64,000 nucleotides of DNA, taken from contig OW799233.1 of NCBI GenBank assembly GCA_941918925.1, forward strand, positions 168,682,235-168,746,234. Direction: 5' to 3'. The notes beneath the pieces are model-generated. The model was given only the letters and a program-made list of their open reading frames with translations, did no database searches and was not told the origin of the DNA. Origin of the DNA: Phyto melanocephala (Eukaryota > Arthropoda > Insecta > Diptera > Rhinophoridae). Shown piece by piece: positions 33,671 through 45,748 of the stretch; the first letter of the stretch is position 1, and each line of letters starts with the position of its first letter. Position numbers and translations under genes: made by a program.

Positions 33671-34699
33671 TCCTACCGAAAAAGATAGGGGGCTCAAATT
33701 TTGAAAAAATCTTTCTTATAGACAAGGTTTGTTTGGTATTAAAAATGGGCTAAATCGGAATATTAAAAAGAAAGTTATAGCTCGTAATGCAAGATTAGGC
33801 CGAAAAAAACCGTGTCCTTCCAACATCGAATAAAATGGAGTTGTGTCCACCAGCATCAACGTAGAGTCATGAAACTTTAAATATATACTTCCTGAGCTAA
33901 AAAAAACAATATTTTTTTCCAAAAATTGTTTAAATGTATGCATTAGGAAGGGAGTTGTAGATCAGAATGTACGAAAATTCATACCGCGCAGTGTATTTTT
34001 CAGTATATTCAAAATTTTAAACCTAATAAAACCGCCAAAATTAGAGGTATGATGATCAAATTTGCTACGTATATCCCCCTAGGCAATGTCATTACTGTGC
34101 CAGAAAATTAAGGTGCCTCGCTCACTTTTACGCCCACCTCCCATATAACGTTTTAACTAAAATTCATATAATTACTCTATCAACAAAGATTTTGGAATAA
34201 TAAAGGGCTATATTGAAATATCTAAGTTGTACTAATTAGCAAAAGAAACTTTGACACGCCTACTATAACGCCCACTTTTCAAGTTATCTACCGTTAATTA
34301 AATTTAAAAGCTCATAAAACCAACAAAATTAGAGGTATGACGATAAAATTTGCTACGTATATCCTTCTAGACAATGTCATTATTATGCCGGAAAATTAAG
34401 GTGACATGCCCACTTTAAGGCCCACCTGTCATATGACGTTTTATCTCAAACTCGTATAATTTCTCTATGAATACAGGTTTTGGAATAATAAAGGACTATA
34501 TTGATACATCTAAGTTGCATTCATTAGTAGAAACAACTTCAACACGCCTACTTTAACGCCCACTTTAATTGAGTGGCTATATTTACGAAAACATTTTACT
34601 GGCATATCGAACTTATACAAAGAAAGTGATACATATTTTAGTATAAAGTGATTATTGCATAGCGATTACTGTTAATAACAAAGAAATACATTTTGTGCT

Positions 34700-35360
34700 A
34701 TAAATTGCGTTATTTCCCGTAAATTCGACTTATTTAATCTACCCGACTTCCCGGGATTATTTTTCGGGATCCCGGGATATAAAAAAGGTGGCTACGAATC
34801 AAAAGGAGATGTTTATATTGTTAATATTGAAATTGAATTCTAGTGATTTTATTTTTGATCTTATAGCTGAAGTATCTGTATTTTTCTTTTGTGCTCATAT
34901 TTGATCTCGTATCTAGAGAATAGTATTTTTTTCAATAAAAAATATTTTTACTTAATTTATATATAAAATTCAAGTTTTTTTTTATTAATTTTTATAGTTT
35001 TGAAGTGTTTCTCCTACATTATAAACTATTTTATGCTTTTTAATAAAAAGTTTTTTATTAATTATTAATTAATACAATTCTCCCGATTGTGAACGAATTT
35101 GAACGATTATCTTAACCAAAAGAGTCACGAAGTGCACAAGGTGCACGAAATGCATTTTTCTTTAAACGCTCATTTTAAATTAAGCCTGAATAGCTTTAAC
35201 GCATAAAAAATTTTATGAGTTTATAAAATTTTTTTTTATTAATTAAAAACAAATTTACTTTTTATTTGTTTTGCTGCGGGATACTGGGAAATTAAAAAAT
35301 AAATCTCGCATTCTCGGAAAACAAAAATTTTCAGGAAAAAAACCCTTGCTATAAAATAAC
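34700..35360. repeat. Extra nested sequence in family A copy 4 with CCCGGGA motifs
   Basis: This is absent from the other family A copies at this position. It has 'cccgggattatttttcggg' and 'atcccggga' near 34748-34778, a fragment of MarN in reverse orientation at about 35085-35200 (acaattctcccgattgtg, gtgcacgaaatgcattttt), and another 'gcgggatactgggaaatt' block at about 35275-35295. Probably an unclassified insertion, or two, into this copy. No coding frame is seen. Confidence 0.5.
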
Positions 35361-35419
35361 GGAAAATCGGTGGTGGGTATAAAAGATTCGGCACAGCCGA
35401 ATAGAATGCTCTTACTTGT

Positions 35420-35759
35420 CAGTTATCATTTTTTATATTGAACGTGGATATAATATTCTGAACAGCATTTCCAATCGGTTCAATAGTTTTGTTTTGAGAA
35501 ATAAGAAGGGGGACCTAGTTTCACCCACGGTTGGCTTATTTCAATTATTTATTTAATTTATTCCGAAGCATAGTCAATTTGGCTTAATTTATAAAGTTTA
35601 GTAAAAATTCATTCGAATTTATTTTACAAAATGAAAAAAAAGAGCTAGCGCTTGCCACGTTATTCAAGTTAAGGGTAATGAGGTTGCCTTGATATATTCT
35701 AGGTATTATGATATAGGAGGACAAGTATTCTTGGATTAAAGAGATATGTAATCAATAAA
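35420..35759. other. Short unassigned stretch
   Basis: 340 bp between family A copy 4 and a Helitron. Nothing recognised. Confidence 0.5.
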
Positions 35760-36330
35760 TTTATATATATAAAAATGGTGTAAAAAATGTACAGTAATTC
35801 ATAAAATCAGAACCCCTGTACCGATGTCTCTAAATTTTTGCGTCAGTTGTTCGTATTTTCAAAGAGGTGGTTTTTCCGTAAGAAAATTTTGAAAAATCTC
35901 TCCGAAAATGTCGGAAAATTGAAAATAGAAAATCGGGCTTTTGTATGAAATTTTGTGTGCAATTATTCCTTAATGGCTTTTCAAATTAAAACATAGAAAG
36001 TTCTCAGCCAAAATCCGACAGATGGCGTTATACGTTGATAGGTATCATTTTGGCATTGTAATAAATAAATTGCATGACCAATCACTAGAAGTCTGTGGTA
36101 TTAATCTTGAATTTTTCTGTAAGCTGCATGTTCGCGTGTTGGGAAACCGTCTTCGTTAATTGTTTTTGCGCCGGAAAACAAATCGAAAAACATTGTTCAT
36201 TAAATCGCTCTCTACTGATTCTATTGAAGTAAATTACATTAAAAATGTAAAAATTTTTGTTGTATAATTATTCTTAAGTTTGTCTGAAGGCTTAAAATTT
36301 GAACGAGGCGAAGTTCGCCGGGTCCACTAG
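35760..36330 (+). mobile_element. Non-autonomous Helitron with 3' hairpin and CTAG end
   Basis: The 3' end has a perfect hairpin GGCGAA-g-TTCGCC (36307-36319), then GGGTCCA and CTAG, followed by T. This is the standard Helitron 3' signature. The 5' end reads TTTATATATATAAAAATGG after an A, consistent with a TC start mutated to TT, and continues 'cagaacccctgtaccgatg', a motif type common near the 5' end of these insect Helitrons. The size is about 570 bp, with no coding capacity. The 5' boundary is less certain than the 3' one. Confidence 0.7.
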
Positions 36331-36837
36331 TTAGATATAAAATAATGGTTAAAAATTTCAATTCTATTATCACATATATGAATGAAAGGTCTTTAATCCA
36401 GGATACGCTTATTTTTTAAATCTATCAGCAGGGTTAGTAACAGTTTTTTTCAAGGGTTCTTCTTATTGTATACATTTTTGATATTTAAAGAGTTTGACAC
36501 ATAAACAAAGTACACAAAAATTAAAAATAAATAAGGAAATTAATAAAAAAACGGTAAGATATAAAAAATACAAAATTTTAACTTAAAAGGTAGGTGCAAA
36601 CAAAATAAATAAAAGCAAAAAAAAAAAAATAAAAAATAATTTACCTCTAAATAGAGTTACGGTTGTACATATTATATTAATAGTCATAAAGTAATTATTG
36701 CATGATAATTAGATTAAACACAGAAATGATAATTTTTAACATTTATATATTTTTACCACAATAATTCAATTAAATTCTCAACCATGTTTTTCTTTTCATG
36801 TATATATGAAACCATACGTTAAACCCTAACAATTATT
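36331..36837. other. AT-rich stretch, nothing recognised
   Basis: About 500 bp with A-runs; no coding frame or repeat recognised. Confidence 0.5.
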
Positions 36838-37920
36838 CGGTATATTTATTTATTTATTTCGATATCCTATACAACAAGACTATAAGTCTTATAATTATAT
36901 AACAATTATAATTAAATAAAATTAAGAAAAAAACAAAAGCAAAGTTGTTACATTTTTCAAAAATGTTTCTTAGGCGCACTTATAAGTTGCCCAGCACTGC
37001 TTAAAAATTTAATTTTTGTAGGTAAATAGTTCTAAAGACGAATCGAATGAATAAAAAACTGCCAGTCTGATACCAAAGTTTGATGTTTTAACTGTATCAC
37101 GTCATTAGTTCTGTGGGAACGAGCAAACGAAATTTGTTCAAAGAGATATGCAGGTTCGTGAGATTTGATGATTTGTAGTAGTGTCAGTCTTGGTAATTTC
37201 AAGAGGTTACAAAAAGATACTGCATATAAATTTGACTCCACAGATGATATTCATTCAAACTTATTTTATTTGAAAACATACCTCACTGCTGCATCATAAG
37301 TTACATTAAATTTCCTGTAACTTGTGGTATCATATCTAGCAAAAATTTCGCATCCATATAAGAAAGTTGGAATTAGATTTGTTTTGGCAAGCAACAAGCG
37401 TATCTTAGATGGTGTAGAATATTGTGTTTTCCGTAGAGCTCTTAACATAGAGTAGATTTTCCCAGAGACGAAGTTAATGTGATCAGACCACGTTAACGTA
37501 TTATTAAATACAGTTGCAAGATTTTTTGTTGATCTCACATTTTCTATTTGTTGATTGTTTAGACAAATCGATGAATCAAAATTAATTCTGTTTGATTTAG
37601 GTGTAATGACTACGCACTTAGATTTAGACGGGTTAATACAAAGACCATTTGCAGTTGCCCAACTGTGAAGACGTTTGAGATCTTCATTAGGCTTATGTAT
37701 GCAATCGTTTAATTTTGTTTTGTTTGCGCCAATAAAATCTTATACTTCATCAGCATAATATAATGAGACAAATGTCGATCTAAATTATCGATGTAGAGAG
37801 TAAAAGGTAATGAAGCAGGAATGGAACCTTGTGGCACACCTTTAGATACATATAAGGGATGTGAAAACTTATTGTTGACGAATACTGATTGTTGACAAGT
37901 ACAAACATAACAGATTTGTC
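36838..37920 (-). mobile_element. 5'-truncated non-LTR retrotransposon (reverse transcriptase tail)
   Basis: Minus strand. The first recognisable part, in one frame, is KGVPQGSIPASLPFTLYIDN (the RT motif 'GVPQGS.LgPlLFtLYInDL'). Next comes YYADEV in place of the YADD catalytic box, with a frame change and a stop. Then come LHSWATANGLCINPSKSKCV, the frame 37266-37538 (FNNTLTWSDHINFVSGKIYS, LIPTFLYGCEIFARYDT) and 37032-37241 (SHEPAYLFEQISFARSHRTN). The order fits the C-terminal half of a jockey/I-type reverse transcriptase ORF2. The 3' end near 36838 is a run of TAAA/TTTA units on an AT-rich 3' UTR. Multiple frameshifts make it dead. The 5' truncation near 37920 is typical of non-LTR insertions. 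No target duplication was identified. Confidence 0.8.
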
Positions 37921-40479
37921 AACGATTCTTAATAAAATAATATAAAAACAAAAAATTGTGATTGATCAATATAGAATTCCGATTTATTGCAATTCACTGT
38001 GCATACAGGGGTGGCCAAAAAAAGGCGGAATTATTTTAGCTACCGTTTTAAAAATGTTTATGTGCAGACATCTTATTTAAGATATCAAACAAACACAGTG
38101 TAAACATTTAAAAAATTACATTTATATTTATGATATTGTGATCGACAACCGGAAATTTTATCTAAAAGTTTGTAATTAAATTCTTCACTGTCATTGTTTC
38201 AGCGTATAATTTTTGCATTTTAATAAAAAAATCTGACATTTCCGGTACAAATATTTTTTATGGTTTAATGTGAATAACATTTCTTATGATTTTTTATTCA
38301 ATTTTCTAGGAGGAGGCATTAATCATTCCTCCCTAAATCCAAAATCAACTCATGACACATGGGTCTTATTTCACCCAGTATGCACTTTTTGGAATTAAAT
38401 GAAGTTTGTTAAATATTCTTGTAGTAAGAATTGATCTCCCGTGACACACTTATGGTTAAACAATGTATATTGAACGTAAATAGAACAACTTTATCTTTGG
38501 TGAAACCCATGTATACACTTTTCCTTTTGCAAGTCCTTTCTTAGTGAGTTGTATTACATTTATATCTTATAATACCTTATTTTAGCCTCCTTATAGACAC
38601 AGTATTTAACCGACCGTGAGCTGTAAAATTCACAGATATCAGATCAAAAGTAGTCGTAGTAAGTAAGTCTTAAATGTTTTATGGATTTTAAAGTAACCTT
38701 CAATACCAATTTTACGCATTGAAGACAAAGTCAATTTTTCAAATGGATTTTTGCCGCAGCAAGGAAATAAGGCAAAAAAGAAAAACCTAAAAAAAAGAAA
38801 TCATAAACTTACCACTAAATCAACTCATGCAGAACAACGACAATGGACACAGCAAAACATAACCAGAGAATTTTTTTTAGCTTTTCAAATACTAGAGCAT
38901 GAAAAATGGTAAACAGTCTCACAGAACAAGGGTAATATGGTTGGTGAGATTTATTTTGTCTTGCGTTTTTTTTTACTCTTTTTCAAGTACTTTGAATAAA
39001 AAATCAAAAAGAAGGGTTAAAAGTCATTTGTTCATATTTTGTAAATTTTATTTTCATCTTTATTGGTTTTTTTTTATACACACTGGTTGTTTGTATTTTG
39101 TTTAATTTTTTGTTGTTTATTTTGTCCGTAAAGTTCACATCCTTTCAAAAATTCTGTTTCTATTATTATTATTTTTTTATTTTGAAATTTATATGGGTTT
39201 TTTATCAAACTGTTTTCTCTAAGGAATTGAATTTTATAGTCTTATCGTCATCACCGTCATCATCAACACCATCAACGTTAATGTTAATCCATGAAATCTA
39301 TAGACTGCAGATGCTTAGATGAAGCCCAGCCATAAAATACACTCACAGACTTATTTGTGTGGAGCCAAAGAAAAACCTGAAAAGAAAATATAAAAAAAAA
39401 CAAAGAAAAAATGCAGTAATAAATAAGGCAAAGTATGTAAAACCTTTAAATTTTTCATGAAATTAGCAAATGAAAGCGGCTAGCACAGCTGCAGCAACAT
39501 TATCAAAAAAAACAAGCAAACAAAAACAACAACAGCAAAAAAAACAAGTAGTTAGTTATAAGTAGTGGTTTTGTAATACTGGCCACAGTTTCATCAGCCA
39601 GCAACATAAACAGAATCAACAAACCGACTTCTGCAGTACCAAACAACCGCAATAACAACAATTTTGACATCCGTCTCCTCAGCATCAGTCATCATCATTA
39701 CCATCATCAACATTGTCGACATTAGTAATTTGTATGTTTTATGCATGAAAATTTTCTTTCATACTTGAGCTAAGGGTTGAAAGAAAATTCATTCACCATA
39801 ATTACAAGCTAAATGCGACCAATGCTTCTGCAAAAGAAAAACAAAAAAAACCGCATAAATAGCCTGGGCCTTTTGTGTACGCAGTGTAATGAGTAGAACT
39901 TAATATTTAAAATTGATCGCAATTCTTAAAGTTATTTTTTTTTTACATTGCTAAAAATTTTTCACGTAAACCATGCATTTGTATACTTACCTTCAATGGC
40001 CCCTTACAATAGACTTGACTAACGGGATTAATTTCAAGTCAGTACTGTAACATGTACATTTATTACCGATGATTATGTAAAAATTTTTATGTTTTCCCGC
40101 AATGAATACGCGTGTTTATTTACACTTATAAATTGGAAATCATATATCAAGTTTGTTTAAAGTTCGGTATTAATTTAATATATAGGGTGTCCCAATAAAA
40201 AACAAAATTTAAATATGTGTTGAACGCTGTTTCGTTTAAAAAGATTAAAAAATAGGGAGAAGTATTTTAGGATAAAAAGAAAAACAAATAATACTATAAA
40301 AAAGAATTATATTGAAGTTGGTTTTTTTTTTGTTGGAATTTTGCACTGTCGACTTTTGATTAAATAAAATTTAAAAAAAGCACTAGTACAAACAGGAGGT
40401 TTACATTTTATATTCCAGGGTTAAAGACAATAAATTATAGAAAAGGATATCATAAATAATTACCTTATGGCTTTTCAAA
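37921..40479. other. Stretch without supported genes; CAA/CAG-rich patches
   Basis: About 2.5 kb. Patches at 38760-38880, 39240-39330 and 39480-39720 are rich in CAA, CAG and CATCAT triplets, less AT-rich, and resemble fly untranslated or regulatory DNA. Frames through them give Asn/His runs but have stops and no recognisable domain. A lone mariner/Tc1-like end (tacaggggtggccaaaa) lies at 38006 and another (tatagggtgtcccaataaa) at 40182; I found no partner for either. Confidence 0.4.
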
Positions 40480-41080
40480 ATATCCTTTGTGACGATCAAT
40501 ACAATTTTGCATATGTAAGAATCAATTATCGAATAAACTTCTCCACTCTGATTATGATACTTTCAAAACATGTATTTTAAACGCAATTGAATTAGTGTTG
40601 TAGGGTTGAAAAACCTGCTGCTACTTTCATATGCGCATTTCCACAATTCGTCACTTGTTACTTCTAGCGATGTCATACACACTCTACAAACAACAAAATT
40701 ATATTTTTTTTGAGCGTTTCTTGGGGATAATTGCCATAATCCTTTCTTTGAGCGATTTTCAAATCATGTGTGAACGTGCACAAGACTTGTTTACAGTCAA
40801 CTGTTCACCCAGTTTTTAAAAGTACTGTAGATTGCCTTTATCTTACGACAAGTTACATGACGATCTTTTGGTATTAGTTCATTCAAAGCATTTTTTTGTT
40901 TTTCGACACAACAACCGACTTTGAATGGCCTTCACAAAACTCATCATTAAGCAAACTATGGCCTCGACTAAAATATAAATATTAGCCGGGGTGCTTCATC
41001 GGATAAAATCAAATTGGGTTCAGCGTTTTACACCACGCTGAAAGTTATTCAAAATAAATGGACAAAAATAATCACGATTT
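40480..41080 (-). pseudogene. Highly decayed mariner transposase relic (N-terminal half)
   Basis: Across frames the minus strand gives, in order: LNLILSDEAPRLIF, RGHSLLNDEFCEGHSKSVVV, NELIPKDRHVTCRKIKA, HDLKIAQRKDYGNYPQETLK and LEVTSDELWKCAYESSSRFF. This follows the SETMAR/Hsmar1-like mariner layout ('fgdeaPs', 'rGr.sl.DEfReGRPKsVVv', 'r.lI..DRhvTyreIe', 'h.Lt.aQKk.R.dw..emL.ky', 'vtgDEsWiyayepe'). In the last block the catalytic aspartate is replaced (SDELW where GDESW is usual). Stops and frameshifts are frequent. It is a third mariner lineage in the window. No terminal repeats were identified with confidence. Confidence 0.65.
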
Positions 41081-41420
41081 AATACTATTTTTGCCGACAT
41101 AAGTTTTTCCAGTTACTGTAAATCATACAAACAACGTTCGTACATCTAAACGTTTATTGGAGCAAATATTAAATTATACTATAGAAACATCAGTTGCAGT
41201 ACTGGATTGCCCTATCCCTATTAATATTAATACGTGATATATCTTAAAGTATTTTATATTGAAAAACCGCGATATGTGCAAATAAATGTGCAAAGATCTT
41301 AACTTTATATTTAAGAGAGGTAAACATTTTCTTATCTCGATTCAAATAATTTCTTTAGAAGTTCACAGATTCAGAAATACAACACTTTACAACTGTAATC
41401 AATAAAACTGTGGTTTCTGT

Positions 41421-43557
41421 TTTTATACCCGCCACCAAAAAAATGGTGGGGGTATATTCATTTTGTCATTCCGTTTGTAACACATCGAAATATCCATTTT
41501 AGACCCCATAAAGTATATATATTCTGAATCAGGGTTCGATTTGATGACGATCTAGCCATGTCCGTCCGTCTGTCCGTCTGTTGAAAGCACGATAGAGGTC
41601 GCACCGAAAAAGCTAGGGGGCTCAAATTTTGCCAGGATCTTTCTTATAGACAAGGTTTGCTTGATATTGAATGATATTTATATGGACTAAATCGGATTAT
41701 TAGCAAGGGAGTTATAGCTCGAAAAGCAAGAGTAGGTCGAAAAAACCGTGTCCTTCGAACATCGAATAAAATAGAAGTGTGTCCAAACGCATTAACGTAG
41801 ACTCATGAAACTTCGAATATATATTTCCTGAATAAAAACAATATTTTTCCACGAAAATTATCTAAATCTATGCATCAGGAGAGGAGTTATCGATCAAAAT
41901 CTACGAAAATTTATACCGCACAGTCTTAAAAGGAACAAAATTGGATGTACAACCCTGAAATTTTGCACACTTTGCTTTTTGGTCAAATGGTTTTTTGTAA
42001 CGGAAAATCAATGTGCCACGCCCACTTTTACGCCCACCTCCCATATGACGTTTTACCTAAAATTCATATACTTTTCTATTAATAAAGATTTTGGAATATT
42101 AAAGGGCTATCTTAAAACACCTAAGTTGTACTGATTCGCAAAAACAATTTTGACACGCCTACTATAACGCCCACTTTACACGTTATACACCGTTAATGAT
42201 ATTTAAAAGCTCATAAAACCGCAAAAATTAAAGGTATGACGGTAAAATTTGCTACGTGTATCCCTCCAGGCAATCTTATTGCTGTGCCAGAAAATAAAGG
42301 TGCCACGCCCATTTTTACGCCCACCTCCCATATAACGTTTTACCTAAAATTCATACAATTTCTCTACTAATAAAGATTTTGGAATAACAAAACGCTATAT
42401 TGAAACACCTAAGTTGTACTCATTCGCAAAAACAACTTTGACACGCCTACTACAACGCCCACTTTTCATGTTATCTACAGTTAATGATATTTAAAAGCTC
42501 ATAAAACCGCAAAAATTAGAGGTATGACGGTAAAATTTGCTACGTATGTCGTTCTAATCAATGTAGTTGTTGTGCCAAAAAGTTTAGGTGACACGCCCAC
42601 TTTAACGCCTACCTCCCATATAACGGTTTATCTTAAATTCATGTAATTTCTCTGTTGACAAAGTTTTTGGAAAAATAAAGGACTATATTGAAATATCTAA
42701 GTTAAATATATTGGCAGAAACTTTATTGACACGCCTACTTTAACGCCCACTTTCATTGAAAGGCTACATTAACAAAAGCATTTTAGTAGCAGATCGAAGT
42801 TATAAAGGGTGGTTAAATTTTATGTTGAATTTAAATAAAACACAAAATATTTAGGATATTATTATTATTTCTTTTTGTAATTATAATATTTGTATGGTTT
42901 AATTATGTATTTAACAAAATATCGGCCAAATGGCCCCCCAATCCTTGGCGCCACTCCTCTATCTGATGTTCCAAATTTTCAATGACAATGTTGATGCTCA
43001 ATTGTTGGGCATGATGATGAGGCGAGGTTGACTGCTCTTTTGCCACACTATCGAAAAAACCAGCAGTGGTTCCTATTCAACAAACTAAGAAGGCATTCAC
43101 AGATTTTCTAACATTTTATATAGACCTGCTTTGCAGAAATTTAAATAGTTTTTACAATTCTCCCGATTGTGGACGAATTTGAACGATTATGTTGATCAAA
43201 AGAATTACGAAGTGCACAAAATTCATTTTTATTTGAACGCCCATTTTTATAAAAAACCTGAATAACTTTAAAGCGTTGCTCATTTGCGTATCTTTCCACG
43301 GATCAAATAGAGTTAGTTTGAGATTGAGAAATGTCAAGTGAAATGCAGAAAACAAATTTAAAGACTAGGTGCAGTTCATCTCCAACATGGGGCCTTAAAA
43401 TTGAACCACCCTCTAAAAAGAAAGTGATAAATATTTTATTTTAAAGAGATTACTCCATAATGATTAACAAAATAATAAATATTGTGCTTTAAATGTACAA
43501 AAAATTGGTGGTGGGTATAAAAGATTCGGCACAGCCGAATATAGTGCTCTTACTTGT
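41421..43557 (-). repeat. Family A dispersed repeat, copy 5
   Basis: Minus-strand copy with both ends: 'tttttatacccgccacc' at the left, and the ATTCGGC-aca-GCCGAAT hairpin plus 'gtgctcttacttgttt' at the right. It contains at least three tandem units; 'cgcccacc'-type blocks start at 42031, 42319 and 42606 (spacing 288 and 287). MarN is at its usual site. The GTCY array is short here (41558-41580). Confidence 0.85.
42805..43413 (-). mobile_element. MarN mariner-derived element in family A copy 5
   Basis: A 609-bp element with TA at both flanks and inverted ends AAGGGTGGTTAAATTTTA / TTGAACCACCCTC. On the minus strand it carries the helix-turn-helix relic and the tail. The 67-residue frame at 43152-43355 lies in it and is out of register with the relic. 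Confidence 0.8.
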
Positions 43558-44428
43558 TTTCTATTGATTCTAGTAAACGTCTTGATTTCTATAAACATAA
43601 TCTTGTTTCAAACCAACTTGCATTAATGCTCTAATTTAAAATGCACTATGGGCGTGTAAAAATTTACGCTTATGTTATGTTAACTTACTTTCTTAATAGA
43701 ACTGAAACAGTGCACAAGAGTTTTAGTTATAAAAATTCTCTTAAATTTTACTTACAAATTTACCTTCCATGTATTTTTATCTTGTCCTAGCAAGATTTTT
43801 TGTTAATCATCAACCCTATCAGGATAGAAGCACAATTCAGCCTCAAAGTAAGTGTTAAAATTAATATTTTTATTAGTATATTTTTGTAATTTCTTTCGTT
43901 TTAAATATGTAATTAAATAATTTATTTATTTTGAATACTTTAAACCAAAATCTAAATTTTTCATAAAAGTACTCAACTGTAAAAAGAACATTTTCGAGCC
44001 CCTTGTTGTCAAACACTACCTTTACGTTCGTTCCTAAAAATAAATCGTTTTACGTTACTTTAATTCAAAAATCCTGTCAGCATTATTTGTCATAAACTTT
44101 TTTTAAATCAATTTTATTCCCTTTGGAGTTTTAAACCGAAAAACTCTAGATATAGAGTTTCTTTTAAATGAGTCGCAGTTCTTTTCACTTGCAATCATAA
44201 GTGTATGAAATTTATTAAATACGACAATGAAGTGATAAACTTTGGTGTTTATTAATGTTGGCAGAAAGTTTTTGCAAGAAAGAGAAGTACATAAATAAAT
44301 CTTAAGTAAATTTCAAATATTTATGTTTAACGAAGTCGTTCTAACCCAACACATATTGTTAATACATCTAAAGTTTTGCTTTCTTTTGTGTTCAAATTAT
44401 CCTCTCTGTTAACACAGGTATTAAAGTA
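43558..44428. other. AT-rich stretch, nothing recognised
   Basis: About 870 bp; no coding frame or repeat recognised. Confidence 0.5.
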
Positions 44429-44720
44429 GAGGGCGGTTCAAAAATCACTATGGGGTTTATAAGTTTAAGTACTTATTTTAAATATTTTCTAAAGTCGTAA
44501 ATATACAATATGGAAATTTATATATTCTAAGTATGGAAAATAATGTCACTTAAATTAGCCTCGTTTGCAGTTTTCAAAATCTGTGTCTGTAGCGCTCGAA
44601 TTTCAGCCACAATGTTCACCTTGAGTATAAAGGAATTGTCACAATGTTCAAAAGGTTTTACCAAACTTTGGGAGTTATAATTTATTTCGTGCATAGTCTC
44701 ACTTACAAACATATGTTTTT
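44429..44720 (-). pseudogene. Mariner C-terminal relic
   Basis: The minus-strand frame ends ILKVNIVAEIRALQTQILKT, then ANEANLSDIIFHT. This matches the C-terminus of the mariner at 32333-32799 (KNNIEAEIRAIEPKTL, then GGHLSDIIFHN). The sequence after the stop ends in GAGGGCGGTTCAAAAATCAC (reading from 44429), a degenerate inverted terminus of the same style (GGGTGGACCAAAAGTCAC), preceded by TA. Only the last ~35 codons are recognisable. The other end is lost or unrecognised and the right boundary is approximate. Confidence 0.6.
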
Positions 44721-45748
44721 TATGTCAAAAAAAAAATGTGATTAAAACTAATTTCCGAATAGTGCTTTGGGATGCACTGTTTTTAACATGTTTAGGGAAA
44801 AGCCCCAGTTTTATATAATATAGAGTTTGTAGCCCACATGGTGTTTCTACTACAAAATTTTTATAAAAAGGAAAATAACTTTTATTAGAACTTATAAAGT
44901 TTTATTAAAAAATTTAACTGGTTAAATAAACAAAATAACTTAAGAAGGTATTTTTTGAATTTTAAAATGACATCTTGTTCCGATGTTTGATAGTTGGGAA
45001 GCGCACAATATCAAAATATATTGAACTCGAATTGACTTCATTTATTATAACTGGATGAAATATAAGATTTTTGTTTTGTTGACTAACAATTTATTGAATT
45101 AATTGAATTAAGAGATTCAAATCTTTATAATAAATGAAGTTATTGTAATTATAATTTTATTTTTAAATTTAGTACATTTTATCATGGATTTCACAAATGC
45201 ACATCCTTATTTTAATCAAATTGTAGAAAACCAGACTGATTATAATATTTTTTTTAATTCATGATATATGAATTCGCTTTAATAAAAAACATCTCTTAAT
45301 AATTAATTGCATTTTGGTGGCCTTAAAATTAAAATTGGAGACTATGGGTCATAGATCTTGGATGAGATTGAATAAATTTATAAAAAGTACTTAGTAAATA
45401 GTTTCACAGTATGTTCTCACCGTATTTTCAAATTTTCATTAAGTGACGAAAAGTTATGTAGAATTAGAAAAAAAAAAAAATAACTTGATTAGTGAATAAA
45501 TATTAAAATTATGTTTAAAAAGTAGCGTATATATTGCTTGTTTAACATGCTTGCCGGCTAAACATGCTTATTATCATACACCAGTAATGTGATCTTATTT
45601 TGTTTTGATTTTATAAATTTAAAACTAAAAAGTAAAAATGATTTATTTAGCCTCATTAAAAATAGCAAAACAATTTTCCTTTAGAAAAAAATATTAAAAC
45701 CATTTGTAGTTATATTATTTTTATTTTTTTATCATTCATCTGTACATA
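44721..45748. other. AT-rich stretch, nothing recognised
   Basis: About 1 kb without coding frames or repeats that I can identify. Confidence 0.5.

Larger units (their letters stand above)
32127..35419 (-). repeat. Family A dispersed repeat, copy 4 (MarN site empty)
   Basis: Minus-strand copy with complete ends: 'ttttatacccgccacc' at the left, and 'gggtataaaagattcggc' with 'acagccgaat' and 'gctcttacttgt' at the right. The mariner at 32220-32913 splits the 'aaagtatatatattctgaat' block. It holds block Y, element X, and two or more 288-bp units with starts 288 bp apart (34131 and 34419). At 34605-34630 it keeps an uninterrupted MarN target site. Between about 34700 and 35360 there is extra sequence with CCCGGGATTATTTTTCGGGATCCCGGG-type inverted motifs and a scrambled MarN fragment (35085-35200). 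Confidence 0.85.

Noticed and set aside
38006..38030. Lone terminus tacaggggtggccaaaa (Tc1/mariner style)
   Set aside because: No inverted partner found within a plausible distance, so an element cannot be delimited.
39480..39720. CAA/CAG/CATCAT-rich patch giving Asn- and His-rich frames
   Set aside because: Frames are short, interrupted and without flanking splice sites; low-complexity triplets occur widely in fly non-coding DNA.
39991..40044. Candidate internal exon on the minus strand with a strong donor (GAAG|GTAAGTATA) and a TTACAG acceptor
   Set aside because: All three frames contain a stop within 54 bp and there is no polypyrimidine tract, so a coding exon is not supported; a single good donor is expected by chance in a window this long.
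40182..40205. Lone terminus tatagggtgtcccaataaa as the 3' end of the 40480-41080 relic
   Set aside because: No matching inverted end on the other side of the relic; linkage to it would be guesswork.
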